Made by a program: the position numbers and the translations under genes
From: a bacterium
GTDB lineage: Bacteria > Spirochaetota > UBA4802 > UBA5550
Reading direction: 5' to 3'
NCBI GenBank assembly: GCA_024224995.1
Contig: JAAENB010000517.1
Span: 1-32,559 of the forward strand
DNA length: 32,559 nucleotides
Notes under the pieces: model-generated
What the model was told of the DNA's origin: nothing
Seen by the model: only the letters and a program-made list of their open reading frames with translations
Databases searched by the model: none
Shown here: positions 7,259-15,121 of the stretch, in pieces
How positions within the stretch are numbered: position 1 is the stretch's first letter
Layout of the letters: each line of letters starts with the position of its first letter

Positions 7259-7345
7259 ATGGAAGAAAAGATGAAAAAACTGCCTGTTGGTATCTCTGAT
7301 TTTAAAGAAATTATCGAAACAGATAATTATCCTGGTCTTATATAA
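7259..7345 (+). pseudogene. Remnant of an AAA-ATPase-like/DUF1703 (PD-(D/E)XK) gene
   Basis: The 28-codon frame starts MEEKMKKLPVGISDFKEI and continues to an asparagine-tyrosine pair before an early stop. The KKLPVGISDFKEIIETDNY stretch is the characteristic N-terminus of the AAA-ATPase-like plus DUF1703 nuclease-fold proteins, normally followed by YVDKT and several hundred residues. All of that is missing, so this appears to be the 5' stub of a gene lost by deletion. The stub ends 6 bases before the phosphatase start codon. It could instead act as a short leader peptide now coupled to that gene. Confidence 0.6.
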
Positions 7346-7351
7346 ATTCAT

Positions 7352-8344
7352 ATGAAAAATAAAACTATTTACGCAATATCCGATATACATGGCTGCTTAA
7401 AAGAACTGAAAGAATTAATTAATATACTTCCTCTTGAGGATAACTCACAGATTATTTTTCTGGGAGATTATGTCGACAGGGGAGAATACTCAAGAGAGGT
7501 TATTGATTATATAATCAATCTAAAAAAAACTCACAACATTATACCCCTTATGGGAAACCATGAGCAAATGATGCTGGATTTCTTCGAAAATAAGGACACC
7601 ACGGAGGCGTCATTATTTGTTTTTAATGGTGGGGGTGCCACCCTGGCAAGCTATGGTGATATGACGAGTAATTACACAATCCCCGATGAGCATGTCGCCT
7701 TTCTAAAATCCTTGCGGATCTATCATGAGACAGAGGATTATTTTTTTATACACGCGGGATTACCCAACAAGCCCTTATTGGAAATTGATCAAAGCATATT
7801 AAAGGATCTCCTCTGGATTAGAGACGATTTTTATAATAGTACCTTCAATTGGGGTAAAACGATAATTCATGGACATACCCCTGTTAAAAATTGCTACTTC
7901 TCAGATAAAAGAATCAATATTGATACAGGTTGTGTTTATGGAAATAAGCTCTCCGCCATTCAATTGCCTCAAAAAGAAATATACCAGGTGGACAAAATAG
8001 AACCCGTTAAACACCTATACTTTAAGGATAAGGACTCCAGAAGGAAAGCTGTTCGATATTCATCTAATATTCCTGTAGAGATAAACACCGAGGGATTACC
8101 CGCCAGGTTTAAAGCGGTAAACAGTTCGGAATTTGGTATGCTCATCTGCAAGAGCAACTCTTCCGGGGACGCGTTATTAATGGAGGGTGACTCTATTTCC
8201 GGAGTCATTGGAAAAAGCTTTTATGAGGAAATAGCATTTGCGGGAACTATTGTGAGAACAGAAAAAAAACTCGACTTAACCTTTTACGCCATTGTGTTTA
8301 CCATAACTCCCTTTGAATCAACCAGGCGCACTGCATTTTTATAA
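7352..8344 (+). CDS. PPP-family serine/threonine phosphatase fused to a PilZ domain
   Basis: Residues 1-213 are a phosphoprotein phosphatase of the bacteriophage lambda PP/ApaH type. It has DIHG (11-14), GDYVDRG (38-44), GNHE (68-71), HAG (134-136), HGHTP (173-177) and DTGC (191-194), covering all metal and phosphate ligands. Residues 225-330 form a PilZ domain with both c-di-GMP contacts present: RKAVR (231-235, RxxxR) and NSSEFG (257-262, the [DN]xSxxG motif). The simplest reading is a cytoplasmic protein or nucleotide phosphatase whose activity or location responds to c-di-GMP. No clear Shine-Dalgarno precedes the ATG; the upstream gene remnant ends 6 bases earlier and may supply coupling. 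It ends one base from the convergent next gene. Confidence 0.85.
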   Translation: MKNKTIYAISDIHGCLKELKELINILPLEDNSQIIFLGDYVDRGEYSREVIDYIINLKKTHNIIPLMGNHEQMMLDFFENKDTTEASLFVFNGGGATLASYGDMTSNYTIPDEHVAFLKSLRIYHETEDYFFIHAGLPNKPLLEIDQSILKDLLWIRDDFYNSTFNWGKTIIHGHTPVKNCYFSDKRINIDTGCVYGNKLSAIQLPQKEIYQVDKIEPVKHLYFKDKDSRRKAVRYSSNIPVEINTEGLPARFKAVNSSEFGMLICKSNSSGDALLMEGDSISGVIGKSFYEEIAFAGTIVRTEKKLDLTFYAIVFTITPFESTRRTAFL

Positions 8345-8345
8345 C

Positions 8346-8927
8346 TTACGCGTTAATAAAACACTTTTCCAGCTGGAAGCGTAAAAAGATCACATAATAG
8401 AGAACCTGTTTAATTCCTTTTCTCAGGCTTGCCCGTTCATCGTCATCAATTATATGGTCTTCACAGGCTTCTTTATAGGTTTGCAGCAGGGAAATGACCT
8501 GTGGAGCCAGTTTGCTGCTGTATATTTCATGGAAGTTTTTTACGGGCCGGTTCATGTTGGGGGTAAGATGGCCCTGTGCTTTCCACAGGACTTTATTCAC
8601 GAAAAACTCCATAGTAAAGTTGTGCTCCTTGTTCTCAATACAAATATGGCTCTCCTCGGATGTAGTCTCAAGATTCTGCCACACCAGGATCATCATGTTC
8701 AGGAGCAGGTCTATGCGGTCGAGAATATCGGTCCGTTCCGTTCCTACGATCTTGCCGTCGTTTGACATGGCTTTTCTATACTCTTTGTCAATTAATCGAA
8801 ACGCTTCAATCGATTTGGTAATGGTGTTGGCAAGGACATTTTTGCCCACAAAATGCATTGCGTGGGTCAATGATCCGGAACCGGTCATATCAAGTGCCTT
8901 GTTTACTTCAAAAACTGTTGTTGCCAT
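8346..8927 (-). CDS. Conserved-looking all-helical protein, unknown function
   Basis: A 193-residue soluble protein that I cannot place in a family. It looks mostly alpha-helical, with leucine- and methionine-rich amphipathic stretches (for example ILDRIDLLLNMMILVWQNL near residue 68) and a C-terminal helix rich in aromatic residues (QVLYYVIFLRFQLEK). There is no signal peptide, membrane helix or recognisable catalytic motif. A strong GGGGGAGA ribosome site sits directly before the ATG, which supports a real gene. It is convergent with the phosphatase-PilZ gene and sits 98 bp downstream of the nitroreductase operon on the same strand. Confidence 0.65.
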   Translation of the reverse strand: MATTVFEVNKALDMTGSGSLTHAMHFVGKNVLANTITKSIEAFRLIDKEYRKAMSNDGKIVGTERTDILDRIDLLLNMMILVWQNLETTSEESHICIENKEHNFTMEFFVNKVLWKAQGHLTPNMNRPVKNFHEIYSSKLAPQVISLLQTYKEACEDHIIDDDERASLRKGIKQVLYYVIFLRFQLEKCFINA

Positions 8928-9025
8928 GGTTTCTCCCCCGTTTATAGAGCCATTGCATATATTTACCTAAAATCGATCAATGATTTTATCTGATTTTTTT
9001 GATTTTATCGCAAAAAAAGCCCGGG

Positions 9026-9919
9026 TTAACTAATAAACGTAACCTTCGCGGGTTTCCTTGGGGGGATCTTCTCAAACTTTTCTTCCGGGGCAGGGTGGCC
9101 AACTGAAATGACCATATAGGTTTTATGCCCCCGGGGGATAGTAATTCCCAGCGGGGTGAGTTGTTTTTTTACATGGTCAAAGCCGCCGCGAATGAGACCA
9201 AGGATGCAGGTGGCCAGGCCGTCGGCTTCGGCCTGGAGTATGATATTATACCCGGCAAGGGCGCAATTCACTGATGTATCCTGTCCTTCGGGTCCGTGGA
9301 TGATGATCATGGCAGGGGCGTCCCAGACCATCTGGATAGAGCCTTCTTCCCGGTAAATTTTCACATGGTTTTCCAGGCGGTTTTTCATGGTTTTGAGAAG
9401 AGAGTAGTTGCTTTTGCCCGAGACCAGGTAGAGCAGGCGTCTTCCCAGGGGATTTTTAAGCATGGAAATGATCTTCGCGTAGAACTTCAGGACCACGGCA
9501 CCAACAGCCTTGACCTTTTCCCGGCCTTCAATAACGATAAAATTATAATTCTGGCTGTTGTGACCGGACGGAGCGTAGCGGGCGGTATCAATGAGGCGGC
9601 TCAGCTCTTCCCGTGAGGGCTGTTTCTCCCGGTACATGCGTCTTGTGCGGCGCTGTTTTAGAAAAGCGGCCAGGTCATCCGGCGGAAATGAGACTCTCCT
9701 GTCACTGTCCCCGGTCCATTCACTTCCGGAAATGGAGATGCAGTTATCCAGGGGACAGGCCGCAATGCAGTGACCGCAGAGGATGCAGTTTCCGGCAGCA
9801 GACTCTTTGAGAATAACATGCCCTTCCGCATTTTTATCAAAGTTCTTGCGAAAACAGGCAGCAACACAGCTGCCGCAGTTTTTACACAAAGATTTATTAT
9901 GAACAAGATAATCGGTCAT
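9026..9919 (-). CDS. Ferredoxin-nitroreductase fusion protein
   Basis: The N-terminal ~60 residues carry two [4Fe-4S] sites: CKNCGSCVAAC (C12, C15, C18, C22) and CILCGHCIAAC (C45, C48, C51, C55). Residues 85-297 are an FMN nitroreductase domain with the FMN-binding RRTRRMYREK start, the APSGHNSQNY loop and a C-terminal GHPAPEEKF. Such fusions are common in anaerobes and are thought to pass electrons from a reduced ferredoxin or similar donor to a flavin; the substrate is unknown. The ATG at 9919 starts cleanly before the cluster. A GTG at 9928, overlapping the upstream stop region, is an alternative. The single AAGGAG site is 3 bases from the GTG and 12 from the ATG, so neither spacing is ideal. 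It directly follows the PilZ-like gene. Confidence 0.85.
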   Translation of the reverse strand: MTDYLVHNKSLCKNCGSCVAACFRKNFDKNAEGHVILKESAAGNCILCGHCIAACPLDNCISISGSEWTGDSDRRVSFPPDDLAAFLKQRRTRRMYREKQPSREELSRLIDTARYAPSGHNSQNYNFIVIEGREKVKAVGAVVLKFYAKIISMLKNPLGRRLLYLVSGKSNYSLLKTMKNRLENHVKIYREEGSIQMVWDAPAMIIIHGPEGQDTSVNCALAGYNIILQAEADGLATCILGLIRGGFDHVKKQLTPLGITIPRGHKTYMVISVGHPAPEEKFEKIPPRKPAKVTFIS

Positions 9920-9928
9920 GGGTAACAC

Positions 9929-11092
9929 TTACTCCTTTTCTGCTTTTTGTTCCGCTTTAATTTTTTCCAGTTTTGAAAGAATAATTTTTTCCAACCCCGG
10001 TCCGTATTGGGATCCCAGGAATTTAATACCAACGCGGTGAAAACCGTTTTTTAACTTGTACACATATACCGGAACCCCTGAAACCCGTATTGGCGATTCC
10101 AGTTTTCCCGGAATAAGGTTAAACATTAAAGCGCCATGTTCAATGATGTATTTTACCGGTTTTGGATCGGTAAACTCTACGGAAATACCGCTCCCGGAAA
10201 TATTTATAATATCCCCTGTTATATCAAAATCAATATAGTTGCCGTCCTTTAATTTATTGGAAAGCTCCAGGAAAAAAGTATTGGTTGACTCAAGTATGAC
10301 ATCATCAATGATTTTTTCTTTTGTTCCAAGGACAATGTAGCCAATAGTAAAAAAGTCACCTAAGGTGGTGATATATTCTACCGGTTTTACCAGGAGCGAT
10401 ACATAACTTTCTTTGAGCGCTTCCAAACGGGTTTTAAGATTCTTTTCAAGGTCAATAGTCTCAGAGCTCTTAAAAAAAGACTCACTCTCTTCATAAAAAC
10501 TTTTGAGATTCGCGGTATTACTAATATATAAACCTCCCCTTTCAAGGGCATATTGCACTTCGGGCGGTTTGTTTTCCTCACCGGAATCAACATACACCTT
10601 CAGGTCGAAATCTTTCAAACGGTCAAGATTTGATTTAATAATAATCTTAATTGAAAGAGCCTTTCTAATTTCTTTTTCTTTTTCCTTGATCTTCGGCATC
10701 ACCAGGTGGCTTATTTTTAAAGACATATCATCAACATCATTTCTTTCTGCTTCTCTTTTTTGAGAGGCCAGGCTGCATAAAACAACTTTGTATTTATAGC
10801 AGCCATTGGGATATCCTTCTCCGCCTGGTCCCTGCATTTCAAGATTTAATTGTATATGCCTTCCCGAAACAATAGTAAATAAACTAATATTTTTCGGGTG
10901 ATCTTCGTTTTCAAGACTTACAATGAAAATGCCTTTACCCGGAGAATATTCATGAATATCAATTTTTTGCGGGTAAAAAGGAGATTTGAGCTGTAAATCA
11001 TTTATATTTACGTACTTGGTTATTATCCCATTAATTTTATCGAGCTCTTTTACGCTTTTTACTTCCCGCTGTGTATCTTTTAAGAATGACAT
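9929..11092 (-). CDS. PilZ-like domain protein (possible DUF1577 type)
   Basis: A 387-residue cytoplasmic protein. The C-terminal ~120 residues look like a PilZ beta-barrel: a GDIINISGSGISVEF strand-turn (NISGSG fits [DN]xSxxG) and a later GFHRVGIKFLG strand. An REAER motif (RxxxR) lies far upstream, near residue 115, in a segment resembling a second, N-terminal YcgR-like or PilZ-like barrel. The middle (about 200-240) is predicted helical linker. The architecture recalls DUF1577/PilZ proteins reported in spirochaetes, an assignment from memory. A c-di-GMP effector role is plausible but depends on whether the two motifs meet in space. It is followed immediately by the nitroreductase gene, with no gap if the alternative GTG is used. 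Confidence 0.6.
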   Translation of the reverse strand: MSFLKDTQREVKSVKELDKINGIITKYVNINDLQLKSPFYPQKIDIHEYSPGKGIFIVSLENEDHPKNISLFTIVSGRHIQLNLEMQGPGGEGYPNGCYKYKVVLCSLASQKREAERNDVDDMSLKISHLVMPKIKEKEKEIRKALSIKIIIKSNLDRLKDFDLKVYVDSGEENKPPEVQYALERGGLYISNTANLKSFYEESESFFKSSETIDLEKNLKTRLEALKESYVSLLVKPVEYITTLGDFFTIGYIVLGTKEKIIDDVILESTNTFFLELSNKLKDGNYIDFDITGDIINISGSGISVEFTDPKPVKYIIEHGALMFNLIPGKLESPIRVSGVPVYVYKLKNGFHRVGIKFLGSQYGPGLEKIILSKLEKIKAEQKAEKE

Positions 11093-11154
11093 TTATTAGC
11101 ACCTCACATTTTGATAATAGTATCAAAAACGATATTTTTTTCAAGTAAAATCTT

Positions 11155-12594
11155 TTACAGGTCCGGGTATTCGGTAACGGGAATTAAACCGGCAGCCAGG
11201 GGAAACCCGGTCATGAGTTTAAGGAACTGGCCGAATTCGGTAGAGAACCTGAAAGAGTTTTCAATAAGTGCCAGGGCTTTTTCAGTTTCTTTGTTGGCAA
11301 TACAGGCCAGTATTACGGATTCAATACAAACAGGGGAGTCGGGATTTATGCGCAGCAATTCTTCAGCAGCCTCCACAGCACGGGCGAAATTTATTTCAGC
11401 TTCTTCAACCATTCCCTGGTGATACAGGGAGAGCCCCAATGCCAGGTAGAGCCATGATTCATGGTTCCCCAGGCTCCGCGCGCGAAGGAGCCAGTCCCGG
11501 GCCTCGTTATACGCTCCCATCCGGAGTTTCAGGAAGCCCATAATATACAAAGAGCCGTCATCGGATGGATCGAGTTCAATAATACGCTCCCGGATGGCAA
11601 CAGCCTTATCGATTTCATCCAGGTCATTGTAAACAAGGCAGAGTCCGGACAGAACTTCCATGTTATCCATATACTTTTCAAGGATCATTTCGTATGTTTC
11701 CCGGGCAGGATCAAGCTGCCCGTTGGCTTCATAAATGCGGGCAGCCAGCAGCAGGGTTTCATCATCAGCGGGAGCGATTTTCCTGGCTTGTGATACTGCG
11801 GCCAGGGCTTGATCCGGTTCTTCATAGGCTAAGTGGAACCTGGCCTGGTTTAGCCGGGCAGATAAATAGGCGGGATCGGTTTCAATAGCTTTATTCAGCC
11901 AGGCAAGAGATTCCCGGTAATTATCCAGGTTATTGTATACCCGTGCTGTATTTTCGTACAAAGACGGAAGATCCGGCTGCAGCAGGCAGGCCAGGCGGGC
12001 ATAGGTGAGGGCCTTATATAACAAACCGGACTCTCTATAGAGAGAAGCAGCGCAGTCGTAAATATGTGAGATATCCTTGTTTGAGTTATTTTTGAAAAAA
12101 AAGCGGCACAGGTCAAGAGCTTCTTTAAATTTGCCTGAAGTCGCCAGGGCCGATATCTTGCCGCAAAATTCGTCATCAGTACCGCAATCAATACTGTTTT
12201 CGAACGTTTTTTCTTCCGAATCTTTTTCCATATTAGAAGAGGGGTAAAACCAGCAGTCTTCAAGCTCTTTTGCCAGGATCAGTTCAGTTGAAACAATATT
12301 TTCTTCACTGGCAGAGCAGTGGAAGCTCAAAATACTATGGTGCGATAAATCTTCTTCAGGGGATTCCGGGTTATCCGTACCGGGAACATAGTCCGGGGGG
12401 AGTTTTTCAAGGGTAATATTCCCGGCCGCGAATTTAAGAGAATAATATTCGCCCAGAGGAAGGAGGCGAATATCACCCTTAATTTCTTTTATTTTTCCGT
12501 TTATTTTGTGCGGCAGAGTACTAACCAGATTCTTCAGCTTTTCCTGGTGGAACCATTTTTCATCACAAAAATAAACAGTTAGTATGGTATTCAT
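11155..12594 (-). CDS. TPR-repeat protein
   Basis: A 479-residue protein. Residues 1-130 form a domain of unknown type with beta-strand character (MNTILTVYFCDEKWF start). From about 145 onward there are roughly eight tetratricopeptide repeats, for example ALTYARLACLLQPDLPSLYE, SLAWLNKAIETDPAYLSA and AVAIRERIIELDPSDDGS, each with the small-residue/proline spacing typical of TPR. There is no signal peptide, so a cytoplasmic scaffold is likely. Upstream of the ATG I see no Shine-Dalgarno sequence. The gene lies between the esterase (36 bp upstream) and the PilZ-like gene (62 bp downstream) on the same strand. Confidence 0.82.
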   Translation of the reverse strand: MNTILTVYFCDEKWFHQEKLKNLVSTLPHKINGKIKEIKGDIRLLPLGEYYSLKFAAGNITLEKLPPDYVPGTDNPESPEEDLSHHSILSFHCSASEENIVSTELILAKELEDCWFYPSSNMEKDSEEKTFENSIDCGTDDEFCGKISALATSGKFKEALDLCRFFFKNNSNKDISHIYDCAASLYRESGLLYKALTYARLACLLQPDLPSLYENTARVYNNLDNYRESLAWLNKAIETDPAYLSARLNQARFHLAYEEPDQALAAVSQARKIAPADDETLLLAARIYEANGQLDPARETYEMILEKYMDNMEVLSGLCLVYNDLDEIDKAVAIRERIIELDPSDDGSLYIMGFLKLRMGAYNEARDWLLRARSLGNHESWLYLALGLSLYHQGMVEEAEINFARAVEAAEELLRINPDSPVCIESVILACIANKETEKALALIENSFRFSTEFGQFLKLMTGFPLAAGLIPVTEYPDL

Positions 12595-12630
12595 GAGTTA
12601 AAATATATCACAAATTTTTTCGTTTGTCAA

Positions 12631-14349
12631 TTACTCCTCTGCCATATAAATATCGGAGTCGAGCATAATGCGCCCGGCACCGTTCGCGGCAGACCAGGGG
12701 ATCCAATCAACAGCAACAGGATCTCCCTCATTGGGATTCCCGGCAGCGGCGAAATTGGCCCAGTATGTTGTCATGGCATTGCCCAGGGTTTCATAGCTGT
12801 GGCGGTTTTCATCGTACCACGCGAAGCGGAACATGCTTGAGCTGTCTGTTTGAAAATTACCGAACATAAAAGGAATTTCCATCATATGGGACGCGCCAAC
12901 AACAAAGTCCATTGGAGCCGGCTGTTCGTTCCAGAGGAAGCGGTAAACATATACATCCTGGTGAAGGGCAATATCTTTAATAACAGGATCAATGCCCAAT
13001 TCCTTGAACATCTGGTCGCCCACTGTTGCGCCAAGAAACTGGTACAGGGGCTGCGATATTGGCGGAACCAGGTCGTTGAGAGAATATTCCGGGTCATGGG
13101 GGTTGAAATTTTTAATAAGATCGGCAACTTCGTATTCGTCCAGGTTGGTAATTATACCAAAAGCAACCTCGAATATTTTAACCTCTTCCGAGTTGCTGCC
13201 AACGAGGTATGGCACACGGTTGTAAGTACCGTTTTTGAACCGGCTGCCGAAATCATTGGGAATAACCGTCCCGTCCCGCACTCTCCCGCTCATGGTGGTG
13301 TCGAGAAGCAGTCCAATTTCGTTCACCCCGATAGAAGAATACCTGGTTGAGCATGAGAAGAGATCTTCCGCGCTTTTTCCCCGAAGGTAGTCCGCGGTCC
13401 AGGAGGCGCCGTTTTTATTAATAAGCCAGAGCGCTCCAAGATTGGTGGAGACAAGTCCGTCTTGTTTGATGCGCTTTACCAGCAGGTTTTGAGCAACGAG
13501 ATGAGCGGTATTGGGACAGGATGAAGCGAGAGCGCTGGCCGGGCTTTGCGAAACCGCGCGGTGGAAAAGACCGGCAGCGAGAGGAGAGCCCATGAGAGAA
13601 ATGACATTATACCCGCCTGCGGATTCTCCGGCAATGGTAACATTTCCGGGGTCTCCGCCAAATTCGGCAATATTCTCCCGAAGCCATTCAAGGGCTTTGA
13701 TCATATCGAGCGTACCGTAGTTGCCGGAATCGTCAAGAGCATTTCCGCTTTGGAGCGCGGTATGATAAAACCAGCCAAGAATACCCAGGCGGTAATTTAT
13801 TGAGACAACAATCATATTGTGTTTTTTTGCCAGGTTCGCGCCGTGGTACATGCTGGTCGCGGCTTCACCGGTGCTGTTCATACCGCCATGTATCCAGAAG
13901 AAGACGGGCAGGTCTTTATCGTTGTTTTGCGGACGCCAGATATTCAGGTAGAGGCAGTCTTCGCTGCCAACTACTTTGCCGTAGGTATTGGAGTCAAGGG
14001 TCAGGATGAGACCGCCATACTGCGTACAGGGCTCGCAGAATTCCGATGCGTCACGCTCACCCTGCCAGGGCTCCGGGTCCCGGGGAGCTTTCCAGCGAAG
14101 ATCGCCAACAGGAGGCTTTGCGTAAGGAATGCCAAGCCAGGCGAACGTGTCACTGTCCCACTCTTTTCCTTTGATGGTTCCGTAAGAAGTATTACGAATA
14201 AGAGGGGAGTTTTCACTGTTGAGAGAACTGAGTGCCGCTGATCCGTTTCCGGGCGCGTCGGGATCATTGAAACAGGATGAAAAACCAATGCTTACGAGTA
14301 ATAATAAGATTACTATTGATAGATTTTTAACTCTGCGATATTGCTTCAT
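12631..14349 (-). CDS. Carboxylesterase type B, probable lipoprotein
   Basis: A 572-residue alpha/beta-hydrolase of the carboxylesterase/cholinesterase family. The catalytic triad is visible: Ser243 in GESAGG, Glu389 in GSNSEE and His488 in GASHMMEIPFMFG. SEDCLYLNIWRP and the oxyanion-hole HGG (near 154-156) are also present. The N-terminus has basic residues, a hydrophobic core SIVILLLLVSIGF and then SSC, so Cys26 is a likely lipid-modified residue. The lipobox is not canonical but fits relaxed spirochaetal rules. The ATG at 14349 is chosen because AAGGAG lies at ideal spacing; an in-frame upstream ATG at 14394 lacks one. The enzyme should act on ester substrates at the envelope. Confidence 0.9.
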   Translation of the reverse strand: MKQYRRVKNLSIVILLLLVSIGFSSCFNDPDAPGNGSAALSSLNSENSPLIRNTSYGTIKGKEWDSDTFAWLGIPYAKPPVGDLRWKAPRDPEPWQGERDASEFCEPCTQYGGLILTLDSNTYGKVVGSEDCLYLNIWRPQNNDKDLPVFFWIHGGMNSTGEAATSMYHGANLAKKHNMIVVSINYRLGILGWFYHTALQSGNALDDSGNYGTLDMIKALEWLRENIAEFGGDPGNVTIAGESAGGYNVISLMGSPLAAGLFHRAVSQSPASALASSCPNTAHLVAQNLLVKRIKQDGLVSTNLGALWLINKNGASWTADYLRGKSAEDLFSCSTRYSSIGVNEIGLLLDTTMSGRVRDGTVIPNDFGSRFKNGTYNRVPYLVGSNSEEVKIFEVAFGIITNLDEYEVADLIKNFNPHDPEYSLNDLVPPISQPLYQFLGATVGDQMFKELGIDPVIKDIALHQDVYVYRFLWNEQPAPMDFVVGASHMMEIPFMFGNFQTDSSSMFRFAWYDENRHSYETLGNAMTTYWANFAAAGNPNEGDPVAVDWIPWSAANGAGRIMLDSDIYMAEE

Positions 14350-14394
14350 ATAGAGCTCCTTTTTATATTTTTTTATATGATTCGCAAGGCTCAC

Positions 14395-14655
14395 CCATTT
14401 ATAATTCGCAAAAGGATTATCGTCAAGCAGAAAAACCGGACAGTCGGTTTTTTGAGTCGCCGCTCAGACCGGTTTGTCCTTTTTTATCTGACATGCCGCG
14501 CCGGGCATCTCGCTCCTGGTTGTACTCTGAACCCTGTACAGTACATATAGTTTTGTCTTATTCAAAAAAAATAACTTGAATATTTAGATTTTTTATTGTT
14601 AAATATATTAGCAATTCACGAAAATTGTGCTGCTGCAATAAAAGGAAAACGGGAA
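14395..14655. other. Divergent intergenic region between esterase and receiver gene
   Basis: It holds an AAACCGG/CCGGTTT imperfect stem near 14430-14485 followed by a T-run, small CTGTACAG-type palindromes near 14535, and a candidate promoter reading right. I see no gene in it. Confidence 0.5.
14576..14604 (+). promoter_or_regulatory. Candidate sigma-70 promoter of the receiver gene
   Basis: TTGAAT (14576-14581) and TTAAAT (14599-14604) are separated by 17 bases in an AT-rich stretch about 50 bases before the receiver start. Each hexamer matches consensus at four positions. Confidence 0.35.
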
Positions 14656-15045
14656 ATGAAGGCCGATAATTATTCAAATAAACGGGTCCTGATTATTGAA
14701 GATTCTCCAACTAGCCAGGCGCATCTAAAAAAGATGTGTGAAGATATGGGCTTTGAACCCATGGTGGTGGACAATGGAGAAATGGCCCTGGAAAAATTAG
14801 ACAAGTATTCTTTTTTATTTTATATTGTAGATCTTATGATGCCTGTTATTGACGGCAGGACTTTTATTATCCACTTAAAAAAGAAATATCCCGATGCCTT
14901 TATTATTGTTCAAACTTCCGACACATCGGAAACTACCATGCTTGAAATATTACAGCTCGGGATCTCCGATTATTTTAACAAACCGGTTGTTTTTGAACGT
15001 CTTGAAAAAATTATAGAAGAAGGCTTACAAAAAAAAGAAAAATAA
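14656..15045 (+). CDS. Single-domain response regulator (receiver)
   Basis: A 129-residue receiver domain with no output domain. The acidic pocket is in LIIEDS (E15, D16), the phosphoacceptor is Asp59 in YIVDLMMPVIDG, the switch threonine is in VQTSD and the conserved lysine is in FNKPV. It resembles the receiver of the SpoIIE-type protein at 19087: both share VDLMMPV.DGR.FI.HLK and VQT at the same offsets. The start at 14656 is preferred over an upstream TTG because the preceding residues are not receiver-like. A strong hairpin and then the HDOD gene follow, so it probably shares a signalling task with that protein. Confidence 0.88.
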   Translation: MKADNYSNKRVLIIEDSPTSQAHLKKMCEDMGFEPMVVDNGEMALEKLDKYSFLFYIVDLMMPVIDGRTFIIHLKKKYPDAFIIVQTSDTSETTMLEILQLGISDYFNKPVVFERLEKIIEEGLQKKEK

Positions 15046-15048
15046 TAA

Positions 15049-15085
15049 TATATGCCTCCCCCGCCTTCGGCGGGGGAGGCATATA
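15049..15085. terminator. Strong 17-bp hairpin between receiver and HDOD genes
   Basis: TATATGCCTCCCCCGCC (15049-15065) pairs perfectly with GGCGGGGGAGGCATATA (15069-15085) across a TTC loop. It is followed by only a short T stretch (TTTC). It may be an attenuator, an intrinsic terminator with a weak tract, or an intergenic repeat that fixes the ratio of the two products. Confidence 0.55.
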
Positions 15086-15121
15086 TTTCAGAAGTTATTA
15101 ATAAACCAGAGGGGGGGGGAC

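Noticed and set aside
8928..9025. Terminator after the nitroreductase gene
   Set aside because: The CCCGGG and T-run look suggestive on the minus strand, but the palindrome has no loop and only six bases, so no credible stem-loop forms.
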